This document shows positions 35,331-45,991 of a stretch of 64,000 nt of DNA, piece after piece. The first letter of the stretch is position 1. The number at the start of each line of letters is the position of its first letter. The translations under genes were made by a program, and so were the position numbers. The notes below the pieces were generated by a model. It saw nothing but the letters and a program-made list of their open reading frames with translations. It did no database searches and was not told where the DNA came from. This stretch comes from Providencia vermicola (GTDB lineage: Bacteria > Pseudomonadota > Gammaproteobacteria > Enterobacterales > Enterobacteriaceae): assembly GCF_010748935.1 (NCBI RefSeq), contig NZ_CP048796.1, positions 1,553,001 through 1,617,000 on the forward strand. Reading direction: 5' to 3'.

Positions 35331-36932
35331 TTAAGGTTTGAGGATAGTCGGACCTGAGAGTGGCAATAACGCGGGATAATCTAACGTATAGTGTAAGCCG
35401 CGGCTCTCTTTACGTTCCAGCGCACAGCGAACCATCAATTCAGCGACTTGAACTAGGTTTCTAAGCTCTAGTAAGTTATTTGAAATACGGAAATTAGCAT
35501 AATAGTCATGGATTTCTTGCTGTAATAGATGGATGCGTCGTAAGGCGCGTTCTAAGCGTTTAGTTGTTCGAACGATCCCCATGTAATCCCACATAAACAA
35601 ACGTAATTCATGCCAATTATGTTGAATGACGACTTGTTCATCTGAATTATGCACACGGCTTTCATCCCACTCAGGGAGTATCGGGATATCATCGACCTGT
35701 GAGATCGTTTGATTAATATGCTCCGATGCTGACCAGCCATAAACCAAGCACTCTAAAAGTGAATTGGATGCCATGCGATTAGCCCCGTGCAGTCCTGTAT
35801 AACTGACTTCTCCAATGGCGTAGAGGTTGGGGATATCGGTCATGCCATTTTGGTCAACCATGACGCCGCCACAGGTGTAATGCGCTGCTGGTACAATAGG
35901 GATTGGGTCTTTAGTCAGATCAAGCCCTAAGGTCATTAGTTTTTCATAGATAGTTGGGAAGTGGCTCTGAACAAAGTCCGCGGGTTTGTGGCTAATATCA
36001 AGGTACATGCAGTCCGCACCGAGTCGTTTCATTTCATGATCAATGGCTCTTGCAACAATATCCCTTGGTGCCAGTTCACTACGAGGATCATAGTCTGGCA
36101 TGAATCGACTTCCATCAGGGCGTTTCAAATAAGCGCCTTCTCCACGCAATGCTTCCGTTAATAAAAAATTTCTGGCCTGTGGATGGAACAAGCATGTTGG
36201 ATGGAATTGATTAAATTCCAAATTTGCCACACGGCAGCCGATGCGCCATGCCATTGCAATACCATCTCCCGATGAAATATCAGGGTTTGTGGTATATTGA
36301 TAAACTTTCGCTGCACCGCCAGTGGCTAGAATGACGATTTTGGCACGGATCGTTTCGACGTGTTCTTTTTGTCGATTCCAGACATAAGCCCCGACAATAC
36401 GCGGTTGGCCAGATGTGTCGATTTTATCAGATCGAATAAGATCGACAGCGTTATAACGCTCTTTGACATGAATATTGGGGTGGGAAAAAGCCAGATTGAC
36501 GAGAGTCGTCTCAACTTCTTTGCCTGTGGCATCGGCATGATGGAGTATTCGGCGATGGCTGTGCCCACCTTCACGGGTAAGATGATACTGTGTTTCACCC
36601 GTTTCAGTCACTTCAGTATCAAACAATACGCCTTGATCAATCAACCATTGAACACAGTTTTTGGCATTGGAAGCAATAAATTCGACCGCTTGTGGATCAC
36701 AAATACCTGCGCCGGCAATTAAGGTATCTTCGACGTGAGACTCTACGCTGTCTGTATTATCAAAAACAGCAGCAATTCCGCCTTGTGCATAGTAAGATGC
36801 ACCTTCACTGAGCGTGCTTTTGCTTAGGATGGTCACTTGATGAAATGGTGCGAGCCGTAATGCAGCGGAAAGCCCTGCGACACCGCTACCAATAATAAGT
36901 ATATCAGTGTAATGCTGTGGGTAATCGTTCAT
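35331..36932 (-). CDS. nadB: L-aspartate oxidase NadB
   Basis: NadB oxidises L-aspartate to iminoaspartate, the first step of NAD synthesis. It has the FAD-binding motif [13 protein letters not shown] at the N-terminus, [11 protein letters not shown], and [13 protein letters not shown] and [20 protein letters not shown] in the succinate dehydrogenase-like flavoprotein fold. The length of 533 aa is normal. It is divergent from rpoE, with a 440-base intergenic region that contains a palindromic repeat element. Confidence 0.98.
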   Translation of the reverse strand: MNDYPQHYTDILIIGSGVAGLSAALRLAPFHQVTILSKSTLSEGASYYAQGGIAAVFDNTDSVESHVEDTLIAGAGICDPQAVEFIASNAKNCVQWLIDQGVLFDTEVTETGETQYHLTREGGHSHRRILHHADATGKEVETTLVNLAFSHPNIHVKERYNAVDLIRSDKIDTSGQPRIVGAYVWNRQKEHVETIRAKIVILATGGAAKVYQYTTNPDISSGDGIAMAWRIGCRVANLEFNQFHPTCLFHPQARNFLLTEALRGEGAYLKRPDGSRFMPDYDPRSELAPRDIVARAIDHEMKRLGADCMYLDISHKPADFVQSHFPTIYEKLMTLGLDLTKDPIPIVPAAHYTCGGVMVDQNGMTDIPNLYAIGEVSYTGLHGANRMASNSLLECLVYGWSASEHINQTISQVDDIPILPEWDESRVHNSDEQVVIQHNWHELRLFMWDYMGIVRTTKRLERALRRIHLLQQEIHDYYANFRISNNLLELRNLVQVAELMVRCALERKESRGLHYTLDYPALLPLSGPTILKP

Positions 36933-36949
36933 AAGTGTTTTGCATGTTG

Positions 36950-37078
36950 TATATGCTCGCCATCTTTCAAGTTGCAGTATTGTTGGCTAGGATGACTGGT
37001 ACGAGTCACTGACTGATAGACGCGTCTAGCGGTTCATTGGTTGTTGCCTAGCTGCACCTCGAAGTATTTAGAGTATAG
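36950..37078. repeat. ERIC-like palindromic repeat element (about 130 bp)
   Basis: The left end (TATATGCTCGCCATCTTTCAA and on to GTTGCAG) and the right end (CTGCACCTCGAAG to GAGTATA) are roughly inverted copies, with TAGACGCGTCTA near the centre (37017-37028). The CTTTCAAGTTGCAG-type end resembles the intergenic palindromic repeats of Yersinia, Photorhabdus and related genera. Such elements are non-coding and form long imperfect hairpins in transcripts. It lies between divergent nadB and rpoE. Confidence 0.5.
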
Positions 37079-37321
37079 TATCTATTGGAAGTTTCATGTT
37101 AGCCTATCAGACTTGGTAATGCTATTTTTGAAGTTGGGCTTACGCTGATTTTATTGACTCACTATTGAGTACTGTTTTACCGTTTTGTATCAGAGGGGAT
37201 AACACGCAACACGCTTGGTTATCTATCTGAACTTAAAGTGAATTATTGAGGATCGTGTGGATCCTTTATCAGTAAAAACATCTTTTTTTTGTAAGTTTTT
37301 TACTATTTTTATGTATTAAAT

Positions 37322-37349
37322 TGAACTTCACTTGTTTTTACTACTCAAA
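37322..37349 (+). promoter_or_regulatory. Sigma-E-type promoter of rpoE
   Basis: TGAACTT (37322-37328) and TCAAA (37345-37349) are spaced by 16 bases, which fits the sigma-E consensus (GGAACTT and TCAAA). The ORF start of the leader is about 25 bases downstream. This predicts the autoregulation known for rpoE. Confidence 0.85.
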
Positions 37350-37375
37350 GTAACGCTTGCTTTAGGAAGGGAGAC

Positions 37376-37429
37376 ATGATCGAGTTAACAAATTTACAGC
37401 CTGATTGCGGGAGATTTTCCCAGGAATGA
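37376..37429 (+). CDS. rseD: rseD-like leader peptide overlapping rpoE
   Basis: A 17-residue ORF (MIELTNLQPDCGRFSQE) has a strong ribosome site GGAAGGGAG and its TGA stop overlaps the rpoE ATG as ATGA. E. coli rpoE has an upstream overlapping ORF called rseD that couples translation to rpoE; this looks like its short counterpart. The rpoE start itself has a poorly spaced site (AGGA two bases before ATG), which supports coupling. Confidence 0.7.
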   Translation: MIELTNLQPDCGRFSQE

Positions 37430-38004
37430 GCGAGCAACTGACAGACCAGATGTTGGTCGAAAAAGTTCAAAAGGGCGATCAAAAAGCGTTCAATTTACTG
37501 GTGGTGAAATACCAGCATAAAGTCGCAAGTTTGGTTTCCCGTTATGTGCCACAAGCGGATGTGCCTGACGTTGCTCAGGAGTCATTCATTAAAGCTTATC
37601 GTGCGATTGGCTCGTTTCGTGGTGACAGTGCTTTTTATACTTGGCTATACCGGATTGCGGTTAACACGGCCAAAAATTATTTAGTCGCTCAAGATCGACG
37701 CCCTCCCGCGTCGGATCTGGAAGCGAGCGATGCAGAAAATTACGAAACTGCAGGCGCACTGAAAGAAATTTCGAACCCAGAGAACTTAATGTTGTCTGAA
37801 GAATTGAAGAAGGTAGTTTTTCGAACGATTGAGTCGTTACCTGAAGATTTAAAAATGGCAATAACACTCAGGGAACTTGATGGTTTAAGCTATGAAGAAA
37901 TCGCGGAGATTATGGATTGCCCTGTAGGCACTGTGCGCTCCCGTATCTTTAGAGCAAGGGAAGCTATCGATAATAAAGTACAACCGTTGATTCAGCAGCA
38001 CTAG
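37426..38004 (+). CDS. rpoE: Envelope stress sigma factor RpoE
   Basis: Sigma-E directs transcription of outer-membrane repair genes. Region 2 (DVPDVAQESFIKAYRAIGSF, GDSAFYTWLYRIAVNTAKN) and region 4 (LREL DGLSYEEIAEIMDCPVGT with the VRSRIFRAREAID helix) are intact. From ATG 37426 (MSEQLTDQ) the protein is 192 residues, as in E. coli. It leads the rpoE-rseA-rseB-rseC operon and is inhibited by RseA. Confidence 0.98.
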   Translation: MSEQLTDQMLVEKVQKGDQKAFNLLVVKYQHKVASLVSRYVPQADVPDVAQESFIKAYRAIGSFRGDSAFYTWLYRIAVNTAKNYLVAQDRRPPASDLEASDAENYETAGALKEISNPENLMLSEELKKVVFRTIESLPEDLKMAITLRELDGLSYEEIAEIMDCPVGTVRSRIFRAREAIDNKVQPLIQQH

Positions 38005-38109
38005 AAGTTGTTTGTATTCATGTTATTTTTGGAATACAACACCGTGCAATATAGCGAAATCAGGGTATTAAACTGTAATTGTGATGCAATTAACTGAAGG
38101 TATTCGGGC

Positions 38110-38736
38110 ATGCAAAGAGAGAAACTTTCCGCAATGATGGATGGCGAAGTTCTAGATGTAGAACTGATTAACGCTATCTCATGTGATTCAACGTTACAAA
38201 AACGTTGGGAGAGCTATCATCTTATTCGTGATACTCTGCGTAACGACACCCCTGATGTCATGAATTTTGACATAGCAGGTAAGGTCGCCGCAGCATTAGA
38301 GAATGAAGTTGTGCAATTTAATCCTCAGGGAGTTGTTGAGTCACAGCCTGAGCCGGCAACATGGGGAAGTATGCCGTTTTGGCAGAAGGTTCGCCCATGG
38401 GCTAGCCAAATCACCCAAATTGGTGTTGCAGCATGTGTGTCTCTTGCCGTCATCGTTGGTGTGCAACAATATAACCAAAGTAACTCCGATGAGTCGATGA
38501 TTGATGAACCCGTGTTTAACACTATTCCTGTTGGGGCTGGCGCACCTGTAAGCCTAAATTTCTCTGATGGCCAACTTTTTGGTAACGAGCAACAAATGCA
38601 ACAAGTTGAGCAACAAAATCAGCGTGTTAATGCAATGCTTCAGCAATATGAAATTGAAAGACGCTCCATGCTAAATCAGCAATATCATGAAAATGATGAT
38701 AAAGCAGCGGTATCGGCTGGAGTTAAACAGCACTAA
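38110..38736 (+). CDS. rseA: Anti-sigma-E factor RseA
   Basis: RseA holds sigma-E at the inner membrane until cut by DegS and RseP. The N-terminal sigma-binding domain (MQREKLSAMMDGEVLDVELI) is followed by one membrane segment around residues 98-120 (ITQIGVAACVSLAVIVGV) and a glutamine-rich periplasmic part. At 208 residues it is close to the family size. Its stop overlaps the rseB start (TAATG). Confidence 0.95.
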   Translation: MQREKLSAMMDGEVLDVELINAISCDSTLQKRWESYHLIRDTLRNDTPDVMNFDIAGKVAAALENEVVQFNPQGVVESQPEPATWGSMPFWQKVRPWASQITQIGVAACVSLAVIVGVQQYNQSNSDESMIDEPVFNTIPVGAGAPVSLNFSDGQLFGNEQQMQQVEQQNQRVNAMLQQYEIERRSMLNQQYHENDDKAAVSAGVKQH

Positions 38737-39680
38737 TGAATAAGTGGTTATCCGTCATCTGCCTGGCGGGCAGCCTGATTATTGCTAATCAAGCTTCGGC
38801 ATCTCAACAAGATGCCGAAGTTCTCTTTAAAGAGATGGGAAGTGCTGCCCAGAATCTTTCCTACGAAATGTCATTCATGTCTTTTAGCCCGAGAAGTATC
38901 GTTCCTGTTCGCTACCGCCATGGACTCATCAATAATGTGCCGATATCTCAGATGATCCAAATGGATTCGACGCGGCGTGAGATTGTTCAAAAGGGCGAGC
39001 GAATTAGTTATTTCGAACCCGGTTTCGATGCCTTTAGTTTGAATGGCAAACACATTGTCGATAACTTGCCTTCAGTGCTGTTCGCTGATTACGACAAAAT
39101 TAAGCCATACTATAATTTTATCGATGCAGGACGCACACATATTGGTGATAAGCCGTCGTTAGTTATTCGTATTATCTCTAAAGATAACTCACGCTTTAAT
39201 TATGTGTTGTTAATTGATGAAGAGAACAAGTTACCCCTACGAGTTGATCTTCTTAATAACAATAATCAAACGTTAGAACAATTTCGCGTGATCTCGACCG
39301 TGTTAGATAGTAAAGCGGTGAATGACTCTTTGGTGAACTTAAGTAAAATTAATTTACCACCATTATTAGTCTCTCCTCAAAATACGAGCCCGTCATTTAA
39401 ATGGCGCGTGGGTTTTTTACCCCCAGGATTTGAAGAAATTTCACGTTCAAAGCGTAGTCTCGCACAGAATGATGAGGTTGAAAGCGCATTATTTAGTGAT
39501 GGCTTGTTCACCTTTTCTGTGAATGTCACTAAGGCCGAACAAGGGCAACCTTTAGAGCAACCTATTCAAAATGGTCGCCGCACAATTTATACAATGACTC
39601 AGAAACAAAATGTGATTACCATAATAGGCGAATTGCCGTTGTTAACGGCACAGCAAGTCGCTGCGAGCATTCGTTTTTAG
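38736..39680 (+). CDS. rseB: Sigma-E regulator RseB
   Basis: RseB is a periplasmic lipid/LPS sensor that shields RseA from DegS. A signal peptide (MNKWLSVICLAGSLIIANQA, cut after ASA) precedes a MucB/RseB domain with the family ending QQVAASIRF. It overlaps rseA by one base and precedes rseC by six bases, consistent with a single operon. Confidence 0.96.
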   Translation: MNKWLSVICLAGSLIIANQASASQQDAEVLFKEMGSAAQNLSYEMSFMSFSPRSIVPVRYRHGLINNVPISQMIQMDSTRREIVQKGERISYFEPGFDAFSLNGKHIVDNLPSVLFADYDKIKPYYNFIDAGRTHIGDKPSLVIRIISKDNSRFNYVLLIDEENKLPLRVDLLNNNNQTLEQFRVISTVLDSKAVNDSLVNLSKINLPPLLVSPQNTSPSFKWRVGFLPPGFEEISRSKRSLAQNDEVESALFSDGLFTFSVNVTKAEQGQPLEQPIQNGRRTIYTMTQKQNVITIIGELPLLTAQQVAASIRF

Positions 39681-39686
39681 GAGTAA

Positions 39687-40151
39687 ATGATGGTAAAAGA
39701 GTGGGCAACAGTTATTCGTTGGCACCAAGGAAGGGCATTATTGCGTTATGGGGCTTCTTCCGGGTGTGGTAGCTGTAGTGCACGTGGGGCTTGTGGTTCG
39801 TATGCATTGAGTAAGATAGGACCAAATACTGAACATCAATTAGAGGTTGAAATACAACAACCTTTAGTTGTGGGGCAGAAAGTTGAAGTCGGTATTCCTG
39901 AAGGGAGTTTACTTCGATCTGCGATGTTAGTGTATTTGACACCCTTAATTGGCCTATTTTTCGTTGCAGCGTTAGTACAGTTAGCAGGCTTGGAACAAAT
40001 TTGGGTCGCGATTTCTGGTGTCATAGGTGGGTTTTTAGGATTCTTTTTGGCCCGAAAAATCGCCTCTTATTGGCGGGATGAGACAGCGTTTCAACCTGTT
40101 ATCCTACAAATAGGCTTGCCTCCAGAAGAACGCTTAGTTCAAGTTGATTAA
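39687..40151 (+). CDS. rseC: SoxR-reducing/sigma-E operon protein RseC
   Basis: The inner-membrane protein has a cysteine cluster in the cytoplasmic N-terminus (SGCGSCSARGACGSYAL) and two membrane segments (MLVYLTPLIGLFFVAALVQL; WVAISGVIGGFLGFFLA). RseC in E. coli contributes to reduction of SoxR with the Rsx complex. It ends the rpoE operon, with a terminator at 40159. Confidence 0.95.
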   Translation: MMVKEWATVIRWHQGRALLRYGASSGCGSCSARGACGSYALSKIGPNTEHQLEVEIQQPLVVGQKVEVGIPEGSLLRSAMLVYLTPLIGLFFVAALVQLAGLEQIWVAISGVIGGFLGFFLARKIASYWRDETAFQPVILQIGLPPEERLVQVD

Positions 40152-40158
40152 TCAGTTA

Positions 40159-40188
40159 AACCACCTGTTATTTGCAGGTGGTTTTGTT
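40159..40188 (+). terminator. Terminator of the rpoE operon
   Basis: AACCACCTG and CAGGTGGTT form a 9-bp stem with a 7-base loop followed by a T-rich stretch, seven bases after the rseC stop. Confidence 0.85.
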
Positions 40189-40389
40189 TCATTAAAGTAC
40201 CATTCATTGCCATTATTAGGCTAAAACCCGCATAGTTTACAGTTGTTTTACATTGAACCTTTGTGTTACAGGGATCTTCTATGTAAAATGCAGCTAATTA
40301 GCAATCTTGTGATAATCATAGCATTTTAGTTCTGTGATATATTTTTATACAGAGCTGATTTTGTAGGCAATTTAAAAGAAGATATTACC

Positions 40390-42192
40390 TTGAAAATCAA
40401 TAACATAAGAAACTTTTCTATCATTGCTCACATTGACCATGGTAAGTCCACGTTATCTGACCGTATTATTCAAATTTGTGGTGGTTTGACGGACAGAGAA
40501 ATGGCGGCTCAAGTTCTAGACTCCATGGATTTAGAGCGTGAACGCGGAATTACAATTAAAGCGCAAAGTGTGACGCTTGATTATAAGGCCTCCGATGGGG
40601 AGACCTATCAGTTAAACTTCATTGATACGCCTGGCCACGTTGACTTCTCTTATGAAGTATCACGTTCGTTAGCCGCTTGTGAAGGCGCACTGTTGGTTGT
40701 TGATGCGGGGCAAGGGGTTGAAGCCCAAACACTGGCTAACTGCTATACAGCGATTGAAATGGATCTCGAAGTTGTTCCAGTCTTGAACAAAATCGACTTG
40801 CCAGCGGCAGATCCGGAACGCGTAGCGGAAGAGATTGAAGATATTGTGGGCATTGATGCTCATGATGCAGTGCGGTGTTCAGCGAAAACCGGTATCGGCG
40901 TGCAAGAGGTTATTGAACGTTTGGTTCAATCAATTCCTGCTCCCGTCGGTGATTCTGAAGCACCTCTGCAAGCCCTGATTATTGATTCATGGTTTGATAA
41001 CTATTTAGGTGTTGTATCGCTTATCCGTATTAAAAACGGTACCTTGCGTAAGGGCGATAAAATTAAGGTTATGAGTACTGGCCAGGTATATAACGCTGAT
41101 CGACTCGGTATTTTCACACCTAAACAAATCGACCGTGATTCATTAAGCTGCGGTGAAGTGGGCTGGTTAGTTTGTGCGATTAAAGATATTACCGGTGCAC
41201 CAGTAGGGGATACGCTCACAGGTGCTCGTCATCCAGCAGAAAAAGCCTTACCTGGATTCAAAAAAGTGAAGCCGCAAGTTTATGCCGGTTTATTCCCAGT
41301 CAGTTCAGATGATTATGAAGCATTCCGTGATGCACTGGGCAAACTGAGTTTAAATGATGCTTCATTATTCTATGAGCCAGAAACGTCGAGTGCGCTAGGT
41401 TTTGGTTTCCGTTGTGGTTTCCTCGGCTTACTGCATATGGAGATCATCCAAGAGCGTTTAGAGCGTGAATATGATTTAGATCTGATCACCACGGCGCCAA
41501 CCGTCGTTTATGAAGTTGTACAAACGAACGGTGAGGTTGTGTATGTTGATAGCCCTGCTAAATTGCCACCGCTGAATAACATTGAAGAGCTGCGTGAGCC
41601 GATCGCGGAATGTCATATGTTGATGCCGAAAGAGTATCTCGGAAACGTGATTACACTTTGTGTTGAAAAACGCGGCGTTCAGACAAACATGGTCTATCAT
41701 GGTAATCAGGTATCGCTAACCTATGACATTCCAATGTCAGAAGTTGTGCTAGATTTCTTCGATCGTTTGAAGTCTACCTCCCGAGGTTATGCTTCTTTAG
41801 ATTATACGTTTAAGCGTTTCCAAGCGTCAGATATGGTGCGTGTGGATGTGATGATTAACGGTGAGCGTGTGGATGCACTGGCATTGATTACTCACCGCGC
41901 AAATTCACAGTATCGTGGTCGTGAACTGGTTGAAAAAATGAAGGAGTTGATTCCTCGTCAACAGTTTGATATCGCGATTCAAGCGGCGATCGGTAACCAT
42001 ATTATTGCTCGTTCTACAGTTAAACAATTACGTAAAAACGTGCTTGCTAAGTGTTACGGTGGTGACGTTAGCCGTAAGAAAAAACTGTTACAGAAGCAAA
42101 AGGAAGGTAAGAAACGTATGAAGCAAGTCGGTAATGTTGAATTGCCTCAAGAAGCGTTCTTGGCGATATTGCATGTTGGTAAAGACAACTAA
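40390..42192 (+). CDS. lepA: Elongation factor 4 (LepA)
   Basis: LepA is a ribosome-associated GTPase. G motifs are [17 protein letters not shown] and [10 protein letters not shown], followed by the EF-G-like domains and the LepA-specific C-terminus with [20 protein letters not shown]. The start is TTG at 40390 (reads [10 protein letters not shown]), two residues longer than E. coli; a GAAGA lies about ten bases upstream. It is cotranscribed with lepB, 17 bases downstream. Confidence 0.98.
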   Translation: MKINNIRNFSIIAHIDHGKSTLSDRIIQICGGLTDREMAAQVLDSMDLERERGITIKAQSVTLDYKASDGETYQLNFIDTPGHVDFSYEVSRSLAACEGALLVVDAGQGVEAQTLANCYTAIEMDLEVVPVLNKIDLPAADPERVAEEIEDIVGIDAHDAVRCSAKTGIGVQEVIERLVQSIPAPVGDSEAPLQALIIDSWFDNYLGVVSLIRIKNGTLRKGDKIKVMSTGQVYNADRLGIFTPKQIDRDSLSCGEVGWLVCAIKDITGAPVGDTLTGARHPAEKALPGFKKVKPQVYAGLFPVSSDDYEAFRDALGKLSLNDASLFYEPETSSALGFGFRCGFLGLLHMEIIQERLEREYDLDLITTAPTVVYEVVQTNGEVVYVDSPAKLPPLNNIEELREPIAECHMLMPKEYLGNVITLCVEKRGVQTNMVYHGNQVSLTYDIPMSEVVLDFFDRLKSTSRGYASLDYTFKRFQASDMVRVDVMINGERVDALALITHRANSQYRGRELVEKMKELIPRQQFDIAIQAAIGNHIIARSTVKQLRKNVLAKCYGGDVSRKKKLLQKQKEGKKRMKQVGNVELPQEAFLAILHVGKDN

Positions 42193-42209
42193 AATTACAA
42201 GGAGTCTCA

Positions 42210-43181
42210 ATGGCTAACACCTTTGCCTTGATCCTAACACTGGCAACAGTGATTACGGGGATTATCTGGTGTTTAGATCGCTTTAAATTTTCGCCTGCGC
42301 GGAAGAAGAAGCTCAAACATATACAGGAAGTGAGTCAAGGCTCATTGACTCAAGACGAGATGGAGAAAGTGGTACGCCGTCCGTCATGGGTCGAAACAGG
42401 ATCTTCAATTTTTCCTGTTTTAGCAATTGTTTTGGTGGTTCGTTCGTTTATTTACGAACCATTTCAAATTCCATCTGGATCGATGATGCCAACGTTATTA
42501 GTTGGGGATTTCATGTTGGTTGAAAAGTTTGCTTATGGGTTGAAAGACCCAATAACGCAAACCACCTTGATTGAAACCGGTAAACCCTCTCGCGGTGATA
42601 TTGCAGTATTTAAATATCCAAAGGATCCGAGTGTGGACTTTGTTAAACGTGTGATTGGTTTACCCGGCGATAAAATTGTTTATAACCCAGATGCGAAGGA
42701 ACTGACAATTTATCCGAATTGTGCGGACAATAACTGTACCAAGCAATTGCCAATTAAATATGGCCCATTAGCGCCAAGTGAATGGACAATGTTCTTCAAT
42801 GTTGATTCTGTCGTTGAGAGCCAAAAAGGGAACTATGAAATCCCCGTTGATCAACCTGTTCCAAGTAATGCATTACGTCAATATCAAAGAAGTGAAAAGC
42901 TTGATACTGTCGAGCACCAGATATTGATTATTCGTCAGGCAATAACAGAATCGCGTTATATTCAACCGAATATGCCACCAAATGAATGGATTGTGCCTGA
43001 AAAACATTATTTTATGATGGGTGATAACAGGGATAACAGTTCTGATAGCCGTATGTGGGGCTTTGTTCCTGAAGAAAATCTTGTTGGTCGCGCGGTGTTT
43101 ATTTGGTTAAGCCTCGATAAACAAGAAAACGAGTGGCCTACCGGTATTCGTTTTAGTCGTATTGGACCACTAGGTTCATAA
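42210..43181 (+). CDS. lepB: Signal peptidase I (LepB)
   Basis: LepB cleaves signal peptides at the periplasmic face of the inner membrane. Two N-terminal membrane segments are seen (FALILTLATVITGIIWCLDR; IFPVLAIVLVVRSFIY), then the catalytic serine motif PSGSMMPTL and the lysine motif VDFVKRVIGLPGDKI, with MGDNRDNSSDSR further on. At 323 residues it matches E. coli (324). It forms an operon with lepA and precedes rnc. Confidence 0.97.
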   Translation: MANTFALILTLATVITGIIWCLDRFKFSPARKKKLKHIQEVSQGSLTQDEMEKVVRRPSWVETGSSIFPVLAIVLVVRSFIYEPFQIPSGSMMPTLLVGDFMLVEKFAYGLKDPITQTTLIETGKPSRGDIAVFKYPKDPSVDFVKRVIGLPGDKIVYNPDAKELTIYPNCADNNCTKQLPIKYGPLAPSEWTMFFNVDSVVESQKGNYEIPVDQPVPSNALRQYQRSEKLDTVEHQILIIRQAITESRYIQPNMPPNEWIVPEKHYFMMGDNRDNSSDSRMWGFVPEENLVGRAVFIWLSLDKQENEWPTGIRFSRIGPLGS

Positions 43182-43187
43182 TCATGT

Positions 43188-43217
43188 TATACGGGTTTTC
43201 GCACGAAAACCCGTATA
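43188..43217 (+). terminator. Perfect 14-bp hairpin after lepB
   Basis: TATACGGGTTTTCG and its exact complement flank a two-base loop, seven bases after lepB. It lacks a T tract, so it may be an RNA processing or stability element rather than a simple terminator. Confidence 0.65.
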
Positions 43218-43373
43218 AACCGAAGCATTATTGTTTTTCTCAGTGTACAATATAATTTAATTAAATATTTATTGGCTTCTTAATTAACTCCTATAATCAT
43301 ATTAATAGTATTTAGCTATATTTTTAGCTGAAATTTATTATTTAAAATTAAGGATAAAGCGTTAAGAGTCAGT

Positions 43374-43416
43374 GCAAACGCAACAGTTTTGTTCCTTACA
43401 GGTCTGTTGCGTGTGC
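43374..43416 (+). promoter_or_regulatory. Leader stem-loop of rnc, candidate RNase III autoregulation site
   Basis: ACGCAACAG (43378-43386) pairs with CTGTTGCGT (43404-43412), extended by GCA/TGC beyond a mismatch, about 35 bases before the rnc start. In E. coli RNase III cleaves a stem-loop in its own leader and so lowers its expression. The placement here suggests the same control, although the stem is short. Confidence 0.6.
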
Positions 43417-43449
43417 TTTTTTGTCAATCAGAAAAATGGCTGGGCGCGC

Positions 43450-44130
43450 ATGAACCCCTCTTTACTTGAGCAATTACAACGAAAACTTGGTTACAAGTTT
43501 AATCAACACGACCTTTTAATTCAGGCGCTTACACATCGTAGTGCGAGCAGTAAACATAATGAACGCTTAGAATTCCTTGGCGATTCTATTTTAAGTTTTG
43601 TTATTGCCAATGATTTATATCATCGATTCCCTAAAGTGGATGAAGGGGATATGAGTCGTATGAGAGCAACGTTAGTTCGTGGAAACACGTTAGCGGAAAT
43701 TGCTCGTGAATTTGAGCTTGGTGAATGTTTACGTTTAGGACCGGGTGAATTAAAAAGTGGCGGATTCCGCCGTGAATCTATACTCGCAGATACAGTTGAA
43801 GCACTGATCGGCGGGATTTTTCTCGATAGTGATATTCAAACGATAGAACGAATTATTCTAGATTGGTATCAAAATAGGTTGAATGAAATCAGCCCGGGCG
43901 ATAAACAAAAAGACCCGAAAACGAGATTACAAGAATATCTACAGGGGCGTCATTTGCCTTTACCTAATTATATGGTTGTTCAGGTAAAAGGTGAGGCTCA
44001 TGATCAGGAGTTTACTATCCACTGTCAAGTGAGTGGTATTGAACAGCCTATTCATGGTGTTGGTTCAAGTCGTCGTAAAGCTGAACAAGCCGCTGCGGAG
44101 CAAGCATTGAAAATTTTGGAGATTGAATGA
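43450..44130 (+). CDS. rnc: Ribonuclease III
   Basis: RNase III cuts double-stranded RNA in rRNA processing and antisense control. The catalytic signature [13 protein letters not shown] and the second acidic motif [14 protein letters not shown] are present, followed by a dsRNA-binding domain ([36 protein letters not shown]). The start at 43450 (MNPSLLEQ) gives 226 residues, identical in size to E. coli. Its stop overlaps the era start as ATGA. Confidence 0.98.
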   Translation: MNPSLLEQLQRKLGYKFNQHDLLIQALTHRSASSKHNERLEFLGDSILSFVIANDLYHRFPKVDEGDMSRMRATLVRGNTLAEIAREFELGECLRLGPGELKSGGFRRESILADTVEALIGGIFLDSDIQTIERIILDWYQNRLNEISPGDKQKDPKTRLQEYLQGRHLPLPNYMVVQVKGEAHDQEFTIHCQVSGIEQPIHGVGSSRRKAEQAAAEQALKILEIE

Positions 44131-45035
44131 GTGAAAAACAACCCCACTGTGGCTTTGTGGCTATTGTTGGGCGACCCAATGTCGGCAAATCAACGTTATT
44201 AAACCAGTTGTTAGGGCAAAAAGTTTCGATTACATCGAGAAAGCCCCAAACGACTCGTCACCGTATTATGGGGATCCATACTGAAGAGGAATACCAAATC
44301 ATCTATGTGGATACTCCAGGGCTGCATATTGAAGAGAAACGGGCAATAAATCGTTTGATGAACCGAGCTGCTTCAAGCTCCATTGGTGATGTTGAGCTGG
44401 TTATTTTCGTTGTTGAAGGCACGAACTGGACCGACGATGATGAAATGGTGCTTAATAAGCTAAAAAGTCTACGCTGCCCAGTCATTTTAGCGATCAATAA
44501 AATTGATAATGTAACGGATAAAACGGTTCTGTTACCGCATATTAGTTTTGTTAGCCAAAAAATGAACTTTTTGGATGTGGTACCAATTAGTGCAGAAAAA
44601 GGCAAAGGTGTTGATACAATTGCAAAAATTGTCAAGCAACACATTCCTGAAGCTGAACACCATTTCCCAGAAGACTATATTACTGATCGTTCTCAACGCT
44701 TTATGGCATCGGAAATCATCCGTGAAAAATTAATGCGTTTCTTGGGCGATGAATTACCTTATTCTGTCACTGTTGAAATCGAACAATTCAAAGTTATGGA
44801 AAAGGGCGGTTATCATATCAATGGCCTTATTTTGGTTGAACGTGAAGGCCAAAAGAAAATGGTTATTGGGAATAAAGGCAGTAAACTCAAAACGATCGGC
44901 ACAGAAGCCCGTATCGATATGGAAAGACTGTTTGATACCAAAGTCCATCTTGAACTTTGGGTGAAAGTTAAAGCTGGCTGGGCTGATGATGAACGAGCGC
45001 TACGCAGCTTAGGCTATGTTGATGACCTAAAATAA
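44127..45035 (+). CDS. era: GTPase Era
   Basis: Era binds the 3' end of 16S rRNA during 30S maturation. It shows [12 protein letters not shown] (G1), DTPGLHIEE (G3) and NKIDNV (G4), and a C-terminal KH domain with [17 protein letters not shown]. The 302 residues match E. coli. It overlaps rnc by four bases and recO by one (TAATG), so the three are translated in a coupled way. Confidence 0.98.
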   Translation: MSEKQPHCGFVAIVGRPNVGKSTLLNQLLGQKVSITSRKPQTTRHRIMGIHTEEEYQIIYVDTPGLHIEEKRAINRLMNRAASSSIGDVELVIFVVEGTNWTDDDEMVLNKLKSLRCPVILAINKIDNVTDKTVLLPHISFVSQKMNFLDVVPISAEKGKGVDTIAKIVKQHIPEAEHHFPEDYITDRSQRFMASEIIREKLMRFLGDELPYSVTVEIEQFKVMEKGGYHINGLILVEREGQKKMVIGNKGSKLKTIGTEARIDMERLFDTKVHLELWVKVKAGWADDERALRSLGYVDDLK

Positions 45036-45778
45036 TGGGTGAAACGGTGAGTGCGGGCTGGCAACGTGCATTTGTGCTTCATTCTAGGCCTTTCAGTGAA
45101 ACAAGCCTATTAATTGATTTTTTTACTGAAGGTGAAGGCAAAATTCGACTGTTAGCAAAAGGTGCTCGCCGTAATCGTTCACCGCTGAGGGGCTGCTTGC
45201 AGCCCTTTACGCCATTACTTATCCGTTGGGGAGGTAAAGGCGAAATCAAAACGTTAACCCATGCGGATCCGATTTCACTCTCGCTGCCATTATCGGGTAC
45301 TGTGCTTTATAGCGGTTTATATCTCAATGAGTTAGTTTCGCGCGTCATTGAGTTTGGAACACCGTATTCCGCGTTATTCTTTGACTACCTTTCATGTTTA
45401 CAATTACTTGCCGCGAGTGAACAAACACCTGAATCGGCATTACGTCAATTTGAATTAGCATTATTATCCTACCTTGGTTATGGAGTTGATTTCCTTCATT
45501 GTGCAGGCAGTGGCGAACCCGTTGCAGATACAATGACTTATCGTTATCGCGAAGAAAAAGGGTTTATCGGTAGTTTGGTGATAGATCAATTAAGCTTCAC
45601 GGGTAGGCAGCTCAAAGCGTTAGCCGCTCGTGAGTTTCCAGACAGTGATACGCTAAAAGCGGCAAAACGTTTTACACGCATGGCGTTAAAGCCTTATTTG
45701 GGCGGAAAGCCATTAAAAAGTCGTGAGTTATTTAGGCAATTCGTGAAAGTTCCGCCTACCCATCCCCCTAAAGCCTGA
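45035..45778 (+). CDS. recO: DNA repair protein RecO
   Basis: RecO helps RecR load RecA on SSB-coated DNA. It has an N-terminal OB fold ([35 protein letters not shown]) and a helical C-terminus ending [20 protein letters not shown]. At 247 residues it is slightly longer than in E. coli. It closes the rnc-era-recO operon. The 210 bases to pdxJ hold no gene that I can see. Confidence 0.97.
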   Translation: MGETVSAGWQRAFVLHSRPFSETSLLIDFFTEGEGKIRLLAKGARRNRSPLRGCLQPFTPLLIRWGGKGEIKTLTHADPISLSLPLSGTVLYSGLYLNELVSRVIEFGTPYSALFFDYLSCLQLLAASEQTPESALRQFELALLSYLGYGVDFLHCAGSGEPVADTMTYRYREEKGFIGSLVIDQLSFTGRQLKALAAREFPDSDTLKAAKRFTRMALKPYLGGKPLKSRELFRQFVKVPPTHPPKA

Positions 45779-45991
45779 TTGAATCTGCACATATCCCGCA
45801 TTGTGCACCGTTGACTGTTTTACCCTCCAAGTTTTATTCACCGTTATCAAACGATAAGAGATTGTAGAAAAAAACAGCGAAATGTGGAAAGGTACGCGTA
45901 GTGATAGAGATTTATTCCCAATAAATATTAAATTGCAGTAGGATAGGGGCATTCGTGCGTATTTGACCGTATCAATTATAGGGAGTGAAAA

